A DNA stretch of 64,000 bases from Polystyrenella longa (GTDB lineage Bacteria; Planctomycetota; Planctomycetia; Planctomycetales; Planctomycetaceae): contig NZ_CP036281.1 in assembly GCF_007750395.1 (NCBI RefSeq), positions 285,211 to 349,210 of the forward strand. Reading direction: 5' to 3'. Shown here one piece after another: positions 54,665-63,499 of this stretch. Position numbers and translations under genes: made by a program. The notes beneath the pieces are model-generated. The model did no database searches. It worked only from the letters and a program-made list of their open reading frames with translations, and had not been told where the DNA came from. Position 1 is the first letter of the stretch; every line of letters begins with the position of its first letter.

Positions 54665-55546
54665 ATGAATATCCGTCGTTCTTTGTTTACTGTTGTTGTG
54701 GGTTTGAGTGCGGGGTTGTGGGTTGGGATTGAGCAGGTTCAGGCGGAAGTGAAAACGATCGCCGATATTGAGTACGCCAATATTGAGGGGACCTCGTTGC
54801 AGTTGGACTTGTATCTGCCGGAAGAGGAGAAGCAACCTCGGTTGGTCGTGTGGGTTCATGGTGGGGGATGGGTGCAGGGAAGTCGGAAGAAACCGGCGTT
54901 TGCCTGGATGGCGGAAGAAGGGTATGCCGTGGCGAGCATATCGTATCGGTTCTCCGACAAGGCGGCCTTCCCGGCACAGATTTATGATTGCAAAGGAGCG
55001 ATTCGCTGGCTTCGCGCCCATGCGGAGGAGTACGGTTACAATGCCGACAAAATTGTGGCCGGTGGCGCCAGTGCGGGTGGGCATCTCGTCGCGCTGCTGG
55101 GAACGTCGGGCGATGTGCAGGAGCTGGAAGGGAGTGTCGGAGGCAACTTGGATCAATCGTCGCGCATTCAGGGAGTGATCGATCTGTATGGGGCGACCGA
55201 CTTCATTCTGCGGAGTCAAACCCAAACAGAGAAACTGAACTCGCCTGATTCGTACGTTTACCAACTGTTCGGTGGCCCACCCAAAGAGAAGATGGAATTG
55301 CTGCGGTCCGCCTCGGCCGTCACTTTCATCAGTGCTGATGATCCGCCGATGCTGGTGCTGCATGGGGTGGAGGACAAGGTTGTGCTACCAGGACAATCCG
55401 AGCGTATCAATGAAGCTTACCTGGAAGCAGGCTTGCCCGTCGAGTTGATCATGATCGACGGCGCGGGACATGGCGGCTCCCCCTTCAGTACGCCCGAAAT
55501 CAAACAGAAGATGCGCGAGTTCGTGATGAGTTGCTTCGCGGAGTAG
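54665..55546 (+). CDS. Exported alpha/beta-hydrolase (BD-FAE/carboxylesterase type)
   Basis: A 293-residue esterase-type hydrolase with a signal peptide (about 1-27, ending QVQA). Catalytic features are the oxyanion motif HGGGW (65-69), nucleophile Ser137 in GGASAGGH, Asp237 in HGVEDKVV and His269 in GAGHGG. The arrangement is that of the hormone-sensitive-lipase/BD-FAE group, which removes acyl groups from sugars or small esters. AAGG lies ten bases upstream of the ATG. It is monocistronic as far as visible. Confidence 0.9.
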   Translation: MNIRRSLFTVVVGLSAGLWVGIEQVQAEVKTIADIEYANIEGTSLQLDLYLPEEEKQPRLVVWVHGGGWVQGSRKKPAFAWMAEEGYAVASISYRFSDKAAFPAQIYDCKGAIRWLRAHAEEYGYNADKIVAGGASAGGHLVALLGTSGDVQELEGSVGGNLDQSSRIQGVIDLYGATDFILRSQTQTEKLNSPDSYVYQLFGGPPKEKMELLRSASAVTFISADDPPMLVLHGVEDKVVLPGQSERINEAYLEAGLPVELIMIDGAGHGGSPFSTPEIKQKMREFVMSCFAE

Positions 55547-55668
55547 TCCGTTCAGCGAGGGTAGGCCGGACAATCAATGCGTGTTATCCGGATCGTACGA
55601 AACGCATTAAGAGCGTTCCGTTCTCCTGGCGGAATTCAAGTTCGCTGTGCTGATTGACCCCAACTCCT

Positions 55669-58236
55669 TTACGGCTGGTCGAATTCGTCGAATCGTTTGC
55701 CCAGTTCTTCCTGTTGTTTGCGAAGCTTTTCGATGTCGTCGCGGAGCGATTTGATTTCGGAGCGAGAGGCGTCGGCATCTTCGATCTGTTTGACGGCGTT
55801 GGTGGCGCTCAGGCGGCTCCAACCATCGGGGTCGTTCTCGGCCATATCACGTAGTTTTGAGAGCGCGCTGCCAGCCCCTTCGCCGATTTTACCCAGACTG
55901 GCCGTTGAGGACCTGCGTGTTAAAGGAGAAGGTGAGTTCAGATACTCAGTGAGACGCGTCACGATCTGTTTTTGTTGTCCGAGGGGGAGGTTGTTCTCTT
56001 CGATGTATTGCACGATTCCATTCATCGCTGCACGTCGGCAGGCGTGGTAGCGGTCAGGGCTGGTCCATTGGAGTAATAGATCGAGTGCGCGGGGGTCGTG
56101 GCAATAACCAAGGCTCTCCAGGACAGCGCAGCGAATGACGTCGCGGTGAGAGTCACGGTCGAGTAACTCGATCGTTTTATATAAGGGAGCATTCTGCCGC
56201 ACAGTGGACAGGGCGGAGATAGTCGCTGCGACAACGTAGTAGCTTTTGTCTCCCGCTTCCAGTTTCTTCTCTAAGGCATCGGCGACGACACTATCTTTTT
56301 CAAATTTCTTTAAGGCATTCACGACTGCTCGACGGGTTTTAGGATGGGGATGCTCCAGAGCTTTAATCAGGATGTCGCGCGCCTGTGGGGTCTGAGCTTT
56401 ACCAATCGCCTGGGCGATTTCAATTTGCACTCCGTAGAAGGAGTCATCCTCTAACGCCTTCTGAAGTAACTTCAGATTTTCGGCGGAGGCGGCCTTGGCG
56501 AGGTGGTCGGCTGCCCGAATTCGTTCGTTGATGGTCGGGGCGTATTCGAGTTGATTCATCCAGAGGACGCGGCTTTTGTCTTCTTCGATTTTAGAAAGCA
56601 GACTGAACTCGGGGTCTATACGGACAAGGCGTGGTGTGGTAGGTAGATCGAGGAAATAGATACCTTCTTTATCTGTGATGAATTCTTCGAGTACCGCTTT
56701 TTCGTCGTCCTTGCCCCAGACTTCGATCTTGAGAGGAAATTGGAACGGGTCCCATTTCTGAGTCTGTTCGATTTCAATTCGAACCTGCTTTTTGCTGTTG
56801 TTGTACGAGGTTTTGACTTTGAGCTCCGGGTGACCGGGGCGTTCGGTCCAGTCGTAGAAGAAACGCTCCAGGGATAAACCGAGAAGTCGTTCGAAGACTT
56901 TTCGCAGGTCGTCTGTCTCTGCCGTGTTAAACGAGTACTCAATTCCGTAGCGGTTGACGCAGCGGAAGAAATCTTCATCACCCACGTGGCGACGCAACAT
57001 GTGGAGCACCCAGGCCCCTTTGGGGTAAGCACGCACGTCGAACATTTCTGTTGGGTGCTCATAACGGCGATCGACGAGTGGTTTGGAAAGTGCCGCACCT
57101 GATCGAGCCCGGTTGCTGTCTTGAAACAGATGGTAGTCGCGTTCATCGGCACCGGACTGATGTTCGTCCCAGAGAATTTCGCAGTAGGAAGCAAAGCCTT
57201 CATTCAGCCAGATGTGAGACCAGTCTTTACAAGTGACGAGGTCTCCCCACCATTGGTGAGCAAGTTCATGGGCGATCAGCCAGTCGGAAGTGGTGTCCAG
57301 CGAAGCACGTTCATCGAAGAGAGTACCGTCATGAAGCGAAGTGGCGCTGGTGTTTTCCATTCCCCCCGAGGTGAAATTATACAGCACCACCTGAGCGTAT
57401 TTTTCCCAAGGATACTCGATTCCGAATCGCTCGCTGAAGAAGGTGAGCATTTCGCTCGTGTTTCCGAAGGTACGGGCGACATCCTCGGCTCGTTTGGGTG
57501 GGATGTAAAACTGAACTGGCTTGCCGTTCCAATCTTCTTCAACCAATTCAAACGTACCAACGACCAATGTGACCAGGTAGGAAACGTGGCTGGCATCCTG
57601 TTTCCAGTGATGTTTAACCTGCTCGGTTTCAGGAAGATCCGTTTTGGAAATCAACTGTCCGTTGGACAGAACTGTCAGTCCGGCTTTAGTGGTAACGATC
57701 AGTTCGCTCGATTGTCGTTCGTGCGGATGATCAAAGCAGGGAAACCAGTAGCGATTCGTTTCAGGTTCCCCTTGTGTCCAGACGAGGCTTGGCGAAGCAG
57801 CTTCCGTCTTGGCGGTAAAATAGAGACCGACTTTCGGTTTGTGGACGGAGTAGTCGATGGCCAGTTGAAAGTCTGTTCGACGAGGGAGTGGTTTATTGAA
57901 GTAAACAGTCAGGGTTTCGGCTGTTCGATCAAATCGAAGTTCCTGTGGCTCGTTCTCTTTAGCTGAGGTAAGACGTACTGCAGTCACTTCAAGAGCGACA
58001 GCATCGAGCGTGAGTTGTTCCAGTTCGCGGAAGGGTTGGAAATTGATCGTCGCAGTACCGCTGATGGTTTCCTTCTCGATGGCGACGGTCAGATCGAGTT
58101 TGATATGTTCGACATCGACGGCACGATCTTCAATGGTTCGCAAAGGCTTCTCTTCAGCGAAGAGAGAAGGCCATTGCAAAACAGATGAGGCGATCAGGAG
58201 TAAAAACATCAGCGTATAAGAACGGAGGCTCTTCAT
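55669..58236 (-). CDS. Exported M1-family zinc aminopeptidase with C-terminal HEAT repeats
   Basis: An 855-residue protein. A signal peptide (about 1-27) precedes the M1 N-terminal beta domain (about 30-220), and the catalytic domain carries GGMENTSATS (the GxMEN exopeptidase motif) and His323-Glu-Leu-Ala-His327 (HELAHQWWGD) with the third ligand Glu346 in LNEGFASYCE. After the beta-sandwich, residues about 570-810 form HEAT-type repeats (LLQKALEDDSFYGVQIEIAQ, ILIKALEHPHPKTRRAVVNA, AVLESLGYCHDPRALDLLLQ). The final 35 residues are coiled coil. The start is the ATG at 58236; a TTG at 58257 is in frame but less likely. It probably digests periplasmic peptides. Confidence 0.92.
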   Translation of the reverse strand: MKSLRSYTLMFLLLIASSVLQWPSLFAEEKPLRTIEDRAVDVEHIKLDLTVAIEKETISGTATINFQPFRELEQLTLDAVALEVTAVRLTSAKENEPQELRFDRTAETLTVYFNKPLPRRTDFQLAIDYSVHKPKVGLYFTAKTEAASPSLVWTQGEPETNRYWFPCFDHPHERQSSELIVTTKAGLTVLSNGQLISKTDLPETEQVKHHWKQDASHVSYLVTLVVGTFELVEEDWNGKPVQFYIPPKRAEDVARTFGNTSEMLTFFSERFGIEYPWEKYAQVVLYNFTSGGMENTSATSLHDGTLFDERASLDTTSDWLIAHELAHQWWGDLVTCKDWSHIWLNEGFASYCEILWDEHQSGADERDYHLFQDSNRARSGAALSKPLVDRRYEHPTEMFDVRAYPKGAWVLHMLRRHVGDEDFFRCVNRYGIEYSFNTAETDDLRKVFERLLGLSLERFFYDWTERPGHPELKVKTSYNNSKKQVRIEIEQTQKWDPFQFPLKIEVWGKDDEKAVLEEFITDKEGIYFLDLPTTPRLVRIDPEFSLLSKIEEDKSRVLWMNQLEYAPTINERIRAADHLAKAASAENLKLLQKALEDDSFYGVQIEIAQAIGKAQTPQARDILIKALEHPHPKTRRAVVNALKKFEKDSVVADALEKKLEAGDKSYYVVAATISALSTVRQNAPLYKTIELLDRDSHRDVIRCAVLESLGYCHDPRALDLLLQWTSPDRYHACRRAAMNGIVQYIEENNLPLGQQKQIVTRLTEYLNSPSPLTRRSSTASLGKIGEGAGSALSKLRDMAENDPDGWSRLSATNAVKQIEDADASRSEIKSLRDDIEKLRKQQEELGKRFDEFDQP

Positions 58237-58773
58237 GACTTCTATTCTTGTTAACAAAAAGGAGGAGGGAGTCGGGAGGCCAGTTCAGGGGGGACTTCCA
58301 GAAGAAGCCAGTTTGGGGCAGGGGCTCCTGTCGAGTCGTACTGTCCGCAATTCAGCATATCGCATGCGGGTAGGCAAACGGAAGTGTCTGTGTGAAATAG
58401 GCTCTGTGGCGGGTTCGGGTGGAATTGCCCGTCATGACATGAGGCTCATGATCAGGACTAGTTAGGTGCTCACAGAAGGTGAAAAATTCTGCAATACAGG
58501 CTTTTGCTCAGAGTTCTGTTCAGCAAGGATAGTCAGGAGAAGCCGGTGCAGGGGGCAGGTTCGGCTCTCGAATCGTGCGTTGACGATTGCATCCCCCGGT
58601 GGAGCTGAGTAGTTTGGGAAGACATCAAAGCTGCTTTATCCGTGTGGGATTGGCTACACGAATAGATAATTCCTATTTAATACTGATCCTTATTCACGAA
58701 TGCCGTTGCTGACTTTCTCTCCGATGAGTCAACCGGGCCGACGTGAAACATTACTCTTGCGCGAGGAATTCTA
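58237..58773. other. Divergent intergenic region between the M1 aminopeptidase and the sialate esterase
   Basis: About 540 bases. Small frames on both strands show no coding character. It must carry two promoters; nothing more specific is visible. Confidence 0.4.
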
Positions 58774-60327
58774 ATGAAGAAACTGAACTTGTTCCGCTTG
58801 TCGATGGCGACGGCGTTGATGGCGATTTCTACTTCTGCATTTGCAGACGTTAAGCTGCCAAGCATCATTGGGGACAACATGGTCCTGCAGCAGGGAAAAG
58901 AACTTCCCTTCTGGGGTTGGGCCGATGCGGGAGAAAAAGTGACAGTCACCGTGGGCGAGAAATCTGCTTCGACCACTGCCGGCGACGATGGCAAGTGGAT
59001 GGTCAAGGTTCCTGCTGTTGACGCCTTTGGACCGATTGCCGTGACGGTTGCGGGAAACAATTCGATTGAAGTCCAGAACGTGCTCGTCGGAAATAACTGG
59101 GTCTGTGGCGGTCAGTCAAACATGGAATGGCCAGTCGTGAAATCCAACAATCCCGATGAGGAAATCGCCAATGCCGATTACCCTCAAATTCGCATGTTCA
59201 AAGCGGTTCACACCGTTGCCGCTGAACCCCAGAAGGACGTGGTGGGGAATTGGGTTGTCTGTAGCCCGGATACCGTAGCTCTCCATTCTGCAGTGGGTTA
59301 TTTCTTTGGACGGGAACTGTTAAAACGGACAGAACAACCGGTTGGGCTGATCGAATCGAACTGGGGCGGAACCCCGGCCGAGTCGTGGACCAGCATGGAT
59401 AAGATGAAGTCGGTCGATGAGTTGCAACCCATCCTGGACCGCTGGGACGGGATCATCGCGAATCATGACAGCATCATGAAAAAATACGAAGAACAGATCA
59501 CTGCTTGGAAAGCCAAAGTGGCTGCGGCGAAAGAAGCCGGCGAAAAGGAACCTGGAAAACCTCGTCTGGGCTATCATGCCAATCATCACCATCGCCCATC
59601 CAGCCTGTACAACGGGATGATTCATCCGCTGGTTCCCTTCGCCATTCAAGGAGCGATCTGGTACCAGGGCGAATCGAATGCGGGGCGTGCTTATCAGTAC
59701 CGCACATTGTTCCCCGAGATGATTACCAACTGGCGTGAAAAATGGGGACAGGGAGATTTCCCCTTCTACTTTGTGCAGTTGGCCAACTTCATGGCAGTGG
59801 AAGACAAACCGGTTGACAGTGCTTGGGCCGAACTTCGTGAAGCACAGTCGATGACTCTCAGTCTGCCCAATACAGGACAGGCCGTCATCATCGATATTGG
59901 TGAAGCGAAAGATATTCATCCTAAGAATAAACAGGATGTCGGTTACCGTCTCGCTCTGATTGCCCTGCATGATGTGTTTGGGAAAACGGACGTTGTCTAT
60001 TCTGGACCGACCTACAAATCGATGGAAGTCGAGGGGAAAGAAGCTCATCTACAATTCGATCACGTGGGGGGGGGATTAGTTGCTAAAGGTGATGGCGAGG
60101 AATTGAAAGGATTCGCGATTGCTGGCGAAGACCAGAAGTTCTATTGGGCCGACGCACGGATTGAGGGAGACACTGTCATTGTGTCCTCCGACGAAGTGAG
60201 CGTTCCCGTATCAGTTCGTTACGCCTGGGCGAATAATCCGATCTGCAACCTGTTCAACGAAGCAGGATTACCCGCATCTCCATTCCGTACGGATGAATGG
60301 AAAGGGATCACAGCAGACAGCAAATAG
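58774..60327 (+). CDS. Exported sialate O-acetylesterase-like SGNH hydrolase
   Basis: A 517-residue protein with a signal peptide (1-24, ending SAFA). It removes O-acetyl groups from sialic acid or other sugars. The nucleophile Ser115 lies in VCGGQSNMEWP, with an N-terminal beta domain before it. SNWGGTPAESW, GAIWYQGESNAGRAYQY and AQSMTLSLPNTGQAVIIDIG are family blocks. GAGG lies eight bases before the ATG. Planctomycetes carry many such genes for algal and host glycans; the exact substrate is unknown. Its TAG stop is followed after 7 bases by copy D of the 74-nt repeat. Confidence 0.92.
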   Translation: MKKLNLFRLSMATALMAISTSAFADVKLPSIIGDNMVLQQGKELPFWGWADAGEKVTVTVGEKSASTTAGDDGKWMVKVPAVDAFGPIAVTVAGNNSIEVQNVLVGNNWVCGGQSNMEWPVVKSNNPDEEIANADYPQIRMFKAVHTVAAEPQKDVVGNWVVCSPDTVALHSAVGYFFGRELLKRTEQPVGLIESNWGGTPAESWTSMDKMKSVDELQPILDRWDGIIANHDSIMKKYEEQITAWKAKVAAAKEAGEKEPGKPRLGYHANHHHRPSSLYNGMIHPLVPFAIQGAIWYQGESNAGRAYQYRTLFPEMITNWREKWGQGDFPFYFVQLANFMAVEDKPVDSAWAELREAQSMTLSLPNTGQAVIIDIGEAKDIHPKNKQDVGYRLALIALHDVFGKTDVVYSGPTYKSMEVEGKEAHLQFDHVGGGLVAKGDGEELKGFAIAGEDQKFYWADARIEGDTVIVSSDEVSVPVSVRYAWANNPICNLFNEAGLPASPFRTDEWKGITADSK

Positions 60328-60333
60328 CAGCCT

Positions 60334-60406
60334 CTCTGAAACCCGGCTTATGGCTGCGGTGGGATTGTTAAACAAGGTCAATTCGCCGCAGCAGAAGGTA
60401 TCAGGA
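60334..60406 (+). repeat. 73-nt hairpin repeat element, copy D
   Basis: Left arm CTCTGAAACC and right arm GGTATCAGGA (60397-60406) pair at seven positions. The core CCGGCTTATGGCTG diverges slightly, and an inner stem GCTGCGG / CCGCAGC is perfect. As with copies A and B it begins 7 bases after a TAG stop. It is the most diverged of the four copies. Confidence 0.6.
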
Positions 60407-60510
60407 CCTGCTAATAATTAAAAAAAGATTAAATGAGGCGTTGATGAAACTTCGGATCGTCCGTTTAAGGACTTAGCTGAAGTGCGTCTCTGGCATTAGC
60501 CGTGACTAAG

Positions 60511-60550
60511 CGGACACAACATTGTTTCGACAGTGTTGTGTCCGTTTTTC
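60511..60550 (+). terminator. Strong rho-independent terminator 180 bases downstream of the sialate esterase
   Basis: CGGACACAACA (60511-60521) pairs perfectly with TGTTGTGTCCG (60534-60544), followed by TTTTTC. It could end the esterase transcript after a long 3' region that includes repeat copy D, or end a separate small RNA. Confidence 0.92.
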
Positions 60551-61056
60551 CATTTACCGGGACCACAACAGGAGTTACGGCGGACAGGGACAAACCTGTC
60601 TACGTGACAGGACCGAACCCTGTTTGGCTGATTTTTGACAGAATTGGGATGAATCCAGTCAGAACTACTTGTGCTAAGCTAGTTTAAAGGCTGGAATAGA
60701 GTGTGGGTCTAACGTCTAATTTCTCAGACTTGATTCTTTCCGAAAATCCATGTCATCAGTTCGGTTCATCGGAACAGTCCACGACTCCAAATTCAAATTG
60801 GGGAGAGAAGTCTGCTAAAAACTTCTTTCGCAATCGCCACTTTTGTTCACTTCCATAGCTCATCGATAAAACATCCGTTTTCAACTTCAACAGGAATCGG
60901 AACCAACTCTGTTCGATTTCGGCCTCTGTTTCGTGATTGTCTTTCTGTTCACCGGAGATGCAATTCGATTCCAAAACGTACCTTCCTCCTCCCAACCTGA
61001 ATTCTGATCTCGTTCCATTCGGAAGCTCAGCGGATCAAATCAAAGAGAATGTGCCC
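60551..61056. other. Intergenic region upstream of moxR
   Basis: About 500 bases between the terminator and moxR. A minus-strand frame at 60756-60995 and an upstream extension of the moxR frame to 60937 exist but lack good starts. The moxR promoter should lie here. I saw no operator symmetry. Confidence 0.4.
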
Positions 61057-62019
61057 ATGCAGAACGTAACGCAGACAGCCAAGAAAATTATTGGTAACGT
61101 CGAAAAGGTAATTATCGGTAAGCGTCAGGAAATTATCATGGCGCTTGTGGCTCAGTTTTGTGAGGGACATGCGTTGTTGGAAGACGTTCCGGGTGTTGCA
61201 AAGACGATGCTTGCTCGTTCTCTGGCCGTTTCGACCGGTTGCGATTTCAACCGAGTCCAATGTACCCCCGACCTGTTGCCGGGAGACATCACCGGGGCTT
61301 CCATTTTCAGCCCCAAGACCGCCGAGTTTGAATTCCGACCCGGTCCAATCTTTACTCAGATTCTGCTCGCGGATGAGATTAACCGTACGACTCCTCGAAC
61401 ACAGGCGGCGTTGCTGGAAGCGATGGCGGAACGCAAAGTGACATTGGATGGAACCACCCACGATCTGGGAGCTCCGTTCATGGTGATCGCCACACAGAAC
61501 CCGGTCGATCACGAGGGTACCTTTTCGCTTCCAGAAGCCCAACTCGACCGATTTATGGTTCGGTTGAGCCTGGGATATCCTAATCCAGAAGATGAAGACC
61601 GTATGTTGGCGAATCTTCAGCTGGGGCATCCTATCGATTCGATTGAACCGGTCGTCAATGCTCAAGATATTGTGGACTGCCAGAATGCAGTGCGTGAAGT
61701 TCATGTCGACTCCAAAGTGCGTTCTTACATTCTGGCCATCGTGCACGCCACGCGAAAACATGATGACATCAGCCTGGGTGCGAGTCCTCGTGGTTCTATC
61801 GCACTGTTCCGTGCATCACAGGCACTGGCGGCGATTCGCGGTCATGACTTTGTGATGCCCGACGATGTGAAGAAAATCATATATGCGGTAATGGCTCACC
61901 GTCTCATCGTCAAGCCGGAAAGCCGTCTTCGTAAAATCACACCACAGGCTGTATTGAAAGAAATTTTGAACGACATCCCTGTGCCGACCATTACCCAGAA
62001 AAAAGCAGTCGCTACGTAA
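61057..62019 (+). CDS. MoxR-family AAA+ ATPase
   Basis: A 320-residue chaperone-like ATPase. Walker A is LEDVPGVAKTML (41-52) and Walker B LLADEINRTTPRTQAALLEA (103-122); sensor 1 is VIATQNP and the lid contains the family GASPRGSIAL near 250. MoxR proteins help assemble or activate partner proteins with vWA domains, usually in an operon with DUF58 and transglutaminase-type genes, as here. The ATG at 61057 is chosen because family members start near MQNVTQTAKKII; GTG at 61051 is a close alternative. A DUF58 gene follows 59 bases later. Confidence 0.94.
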   Translation: MQNVTQTAKKIIGNVEKVIIGKRQEIIMALVAQFCEGHALLEDVPGVAKTMLARSLAVSTGCDFNRVQCTPDLLPGDITGASIFSPKTAEFEFRPGPIFTQILLADEINRTTPRTQAALLEAMAERKVTLDGTTHDLGAPFMVIATQNPVDHEGTFSLPEAQLDRFMVRLSLGYPNPEDEDRMLANLQLGHPIDSIEPVVNAQDIVDCQNAVREVHVDSKVRSYILAIVHATRKHDDISLGASPRGSIALFRASQALAAIRGHDFVMPDDVKKIIYAVMAHRLIVKPESRLRKITPQAVLKEILNDIPVPTITQKKAVAT

Positions 62020-62078
62020 TACGGAACTGCGTTCCTGTCCTCTTGTTTCTGCCTTTATCCTGATTAGCCAGCCAAACT

Positions 62079-63383
62079 ATGAGACTTTTCTTTATCAGCC
62101 TGGTGGTTCTTGTTGTTGCGATTTATCTGCAACTCGGGTTCTTTGTGTATGCCACCTACGTGTTGATGGGTGTCTTGCTGCTCAGCTATTATTTGACCCG
62201 AAATGCGGTCGAGAATCTGTCCGTACGGCGGTATTGTGTAGTTGAAACTGCCGAAGTGGGCGAGTACGCCGAAGTGGAATTGCGAATCGACAACAGCGGT
62301 TCGATTCCAGTTCCGTGGGTGATCCTCGAAGATTCGGTTCCGATGGATGCTCTCACGATGAAACCTTCGAAAATTACCATCGAAGGAGAGCGGATGTCGA
62401 TTATTTCAGTCGGCAGCAAAGGACAGAAAAAGCTCAAGTACAAGATTGTGTTCAATTCACGAGGATATTACCAGATCGGGCCAACGATGCTCGAAAGCGG
62501 CGATGTCTTCGGATTGAACCGCCGCTACCGGGTGTTGACCAAACCGATTTACATCATGGTTTATCCCAAAGTGGTGCCGCTGGCTGGTTTCTCGCTGGAG
62601 TCGCGGCGACCGATGGGTGAAGTTCGTATGTCCCACCGGTTGTTCGAGGACCCATCACGTATCTCCGGCGTTCGCGAATACATCGAAGGGGATGCACTGA
62701 ACCGAATTCATTGGAAGGCATCGGCCCGAACAGGAAAACTGCACTGCAAAACATTTGAACCTTCGTGCGTAATGGGTTCCACCATTCTGCTCGATTTTCA
62801 CGTCGATAATTACCCGAGCGAATACGAACCTTACAAGTCCGATCTGGCCGTTACTGCGGTGGCGTCGATGGCAAACGCAGTCAGCCTGTTGGGTCAACAA
62901 ATCGGGTTGATTACGAATGGACGCGATGCGGTCGACCGGTTGCAGCAGGAAGGCTATAAAACAGAATTCCGTAGCCGGAACGCAGCCCAGGAAAATCTGG
63001 GAATGAAAACAACAAACGATCGGTTGAGTCCCCTGATTGTGGAGACACGACGTGGTTACGATCAATTCATGCAGATTCGCGAAACGCTCGCCCGAGTTGA
63101 ATTAACGGACGGACTCAGTTTCGCGCAACTCGTCGAAGAATCCCGCTCTCGAATGGTTCGTGACGCCACTATTGTAGCTGTGTTGGGTAAAGTCGACGAA
63201 GATATTGCCGCGACACTCGGAAGCTTGCGACGTCAAGGGTTTGCCGTAACGGCGATTCTTATTCGGTTCGACGAAGATGATCTTTCCGAAGCCATGGGTA
63301 AGCTAATTACTGAAGGAATTGACACCCGTCGTGTCAATCACTTGGACGACATCGCCTATGTCTGTTCGCAGGAACTTGTTTAA
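62079..63383 (+). CDS. DUF58-domain membrane protein
   Basis: A 434-residue protein with two N-terminal membrane segments (about 1-19 and 22-41), a beta-rich middle and the DUF58 signature around REYIEGDALNRIHWKASART (about 200-219), followed by a vWA-like fold. DUF58 proteins are regular partners of MoxR ATPases; the complex is linked to envelope integrity or protein maturation, but the mechanism is not established. It lies between moxR and a downstream membrane-protein gene in a clear operon. Confidence 0.92.
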   Translation: MRLFFISLVVLVVAIYLQLGFFVYATYVLMGVLLLSYYLTRNAVENLSVRRYCVVETAEVGEYAEVELRIDNSGSIPVPWVILEDSVPMDALTMKPSKITIEGERMSIISVGSKGQKKLKYKIVFNSRGYYQIGPTMLESGDVFGLNRRYRVLTKPIYIMVYPKVVPLAGFSLESRRPMGEVRMSHRLFEDPSRISGVREYIEGDALNRIHWKASARTGKLHCKTFEPSCVMGSTILLDFHVDNYPSEYEPYKSDLAVTAVASMANAVSLLGQQIGLITNGRDAVDRLQQEGYKTEFRSRNAAQENLGMKTTNDRLSPLIVETRRGYDQFMQIRETLARVELTDGLSFAQLVEESRSRMVRDATIVAVLGKVDEDIAATLGSLRRQGFAVTAILIRFDEDDLSEAMGKLITEGIDTRRVNHLDDIAYVCSQELV

Positions 63384-63499
63384 TAAACATGATTGCCAGC
63401 GACAGACAAATTTATGATTTAATTTCGTAGTTATTATACAGTTATTCTCGAACGACCTGAATCAAAAACAGTGTCCGCTCTTTCCCCTGAGGCAAGGCT

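Noticed and set aside
57121-57966. 281-codon plus-strand frame antisense to the M1 aminopeptidase
   Set aside because: It is a shadow frame opposite the catalytic domain.
59320-60048. 242-codon minus-strand frame antisense to the sialate esterase
   Set aside because: It is a shadow of a clearly conserved gene with no own start signals.
60756-60995. 79-codon minus-strand frame upstream of moxR
   Set aside because: It would need a TTG start and shows no recognisable family. It remains possible but unsupported.
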